DNA of 64,000 nucleotides from assembly GCA_027405735.1 (NCBI GenBank), contig JAPEHQ010000011.1:1860001-1924000 (forward strand), written 5' to 3'. Every line of letters starts with the position of its first letter. Within the stretch, counting starts at the first letter, position 1. This document shows, piece after piece, positions 62,884 through 64,000 of the stretch. Below the pieces are notes generated by a model. The model did not search any database, was not told the DNA's origin, and saw nothing but the letters and a program-made list of their open reading frames with translations. Origin of the DNA: Mucor racemosus (taxonomy: Eukaryota > Mucoromycota > Mucoromycetes > Mucorales > Mucoraceae). The position numbers and the translations under genes were made by a program.

Positions 62884-64000
62884 CTAAACACCCTTTGTCA
62901 CTTGCATTAATAGTCTGATTCTTGCACAAATTTCATCTAAACATAAATATATGTAAACATCCAAAGCTTGAAATATCATAAAGCTAATCCCACTTACTTG
63001 CTTCCTTTGCATTTTCTGCCTCCAAATCGTATGTTTTAAAGTCTCGTTCTTTTAAAATCATAATTTTGAAATTTGTGGGCACTTTTTTACTCTGCTTGCA
63101 TGATCGAACCGCACTTGCATGGAAGGATGTCTATTTAAAATCATGGTTCAACAAACATTTCTTCACGACCATATACGTAATTCACTTACTGTTTTAACAG
63201 AATCAAACATGCCCTTATGCTCAGGTGGCATGAGGTGAATATAATCGCCGTCAATTGCCAGGATGTATACTCTCTTGCTTACAAACATTGGCATTTTCCT
63301 ACTCACATTGTACTTTTTGTATTGTGAGAATAAGCCTTCATTTGCATTTGCTGTTGATGGTCCAGCTGTAGGGCTTTCAGTTGTTGAAAAGTACATGGGA
63401 TGGTTGACTTCATCCTTCTTTCGTTTTATGGGCGATCTCCAAAGATGTGTGGCTTAAGTAAAGGTTAGTATGTATCAATAGTTGAGAAACTAAACAACTT
63501 ACAACTAGGGATCGAAAGGGCAGTACCCTTCTTTGTGAATGTTAAATCAGTAATACCCTTCAAACTTTCGACGGTTGTATCATTCTGCACAATAATATTT
63601 GTGTCTGCAATTGTTAACATGTATTGATTAGGATCCAATTTCCTCTTTCTTGACACAAGTTCGAGAACATCACCGATAAACATATCGGCATAAACTGGAA
63701 TCGAGGTTGTAGCCGAGACTTCTTCACTTGTCATCAATTTGATACGGAAATCTTTGAGAGGTTTCATTGGCATTGTAGCTTTTGTTAATGTTGCTTTTGA
63801 GGAGGGTACAGGAACAGCTACAGTGGAAGCATCTGGTTCTTGATGTTGCTGCTGTGACATTAAATGAGTTGTATATGTTTGTGCCATACTTTCATCGGAG
63901 GTCATATTGGCATAAGGAGGTGACATTTCAAAATGAACAGCTTCATTATTATCAGCAGATTGAGCTTGTTGGTCTTCTTGAAGATGATGCTGTTGACGTT
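62884..64000 (-). CDS. Sin1/Avo1 TORC2 subunit, 3' part (runs off right edge)
   Basis: Sin1 (Avo1 in yeast) recruits substrates such as Ypk/Akt kinases to TORC2 and carries a membrane-binding PH domain. Visible exons: >64000-63503, 63452-63190, 63130-62998 and 62936-62884, frames joining exactly to a TAG at 62884. The upstream part is Gln-rich. It is followed by a ubiquitin-like Ras-binding-type region (KDFRIKLMTSEEVSATTSIP, then IGDVLELVSRKRKLDPNQYM) and a linker. The PH domain follows: YKKYNVSRKMPMFVSKRVYI, LAIDGDYIHLMPPE, FKIMILKERDFKTYDLEAEN and the final helix NEICARIRLLMQV. SRKMPMFV...VLAIDGDYIH is characteristic of Sin1. The N-terminal part with the CRIM domain lies beyond 64000. Confidence 0.9.

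Overview
The window is nuclear DNA of a filamentous fungus, most probably an early-diverging zygomycete of the Mucoromycota. It is AT-rich, the genes carry many short (about 50-75 nt) GT-AG introns, and the proteins (V-ATPase A, Cdc34, casein kinase 1, Sec31, TBP, Sin1, Vam7 and others) are ordinary eukaryotic housekeeping proteins. There are no operons, bacterial ribosome-binding sites or CRISPR arrays. The taxonomic placement is an inference from composition, intron style and protein wording, not a database result.

Host-gene islands alternate with repeat-rich blocks. Left to right: transposon debris (1-3460); gene island 1 (4291-11017: V-ATPase subunit A, Cdc34-type E2, mitochondrial dicarboxylate-type carrier, all +); a 15-kb transposon block built around a large imperfect palindrome (11885-26960); gene island 2 (27596-39707: casein kinase 1, UDP-glucose 4-epimerase and Sec31 on -, an orphan gene on +, a Yippee/Moh1 protein on -); a repeat copy (40300-41940); gene island 3 (42387-52459: orphan mitochondrial-type membrane protein +, PP2C phosphatase -, PX-SNARE protein Vam7 -, TBP +, SLC35F-type transporter +); a second nested transposon block (53545-62745); and the 3' half of a Sin1/Avo1 TORC2 subunit running off the right edge on -.

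The most informative part is the repeat landscape. By reading copies against each other I could define a CACTA-like DNA transposon (TIR CACTACG, 3-bp duplication TTC) carrying a fragment of a dynein intermediate chain WD40 gene. I could also define two virtually identical 1645-bp Tc1/mariner copies with the same broken transposase, two families of hAT-type MITEs with 8-bp duplications, a solo LTR with a 5-bp duplication, and an unclassified repeat family (called R here) in five copies. Most insertions have a matching empty site elsewhere in the same 64 kb, so their order can be read directly.

The host genes do not form one pathway. They are housekeeping functions: vacuolar acidification (VMA1), SCF ubiquitination (Cdc34), mitochondrial metabolite exchange, secretion and fusion (Sec31, Vam7, CK1), galactose/cell-wall sugar supply (epimerase), basal transcription (TBP) and TORC2 signalling (Sin1). 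Exon coordinates were derived by hand from splice-site consensus plus reading-frame arithmetic and family resemblance; all percent-identity statements are by eye.
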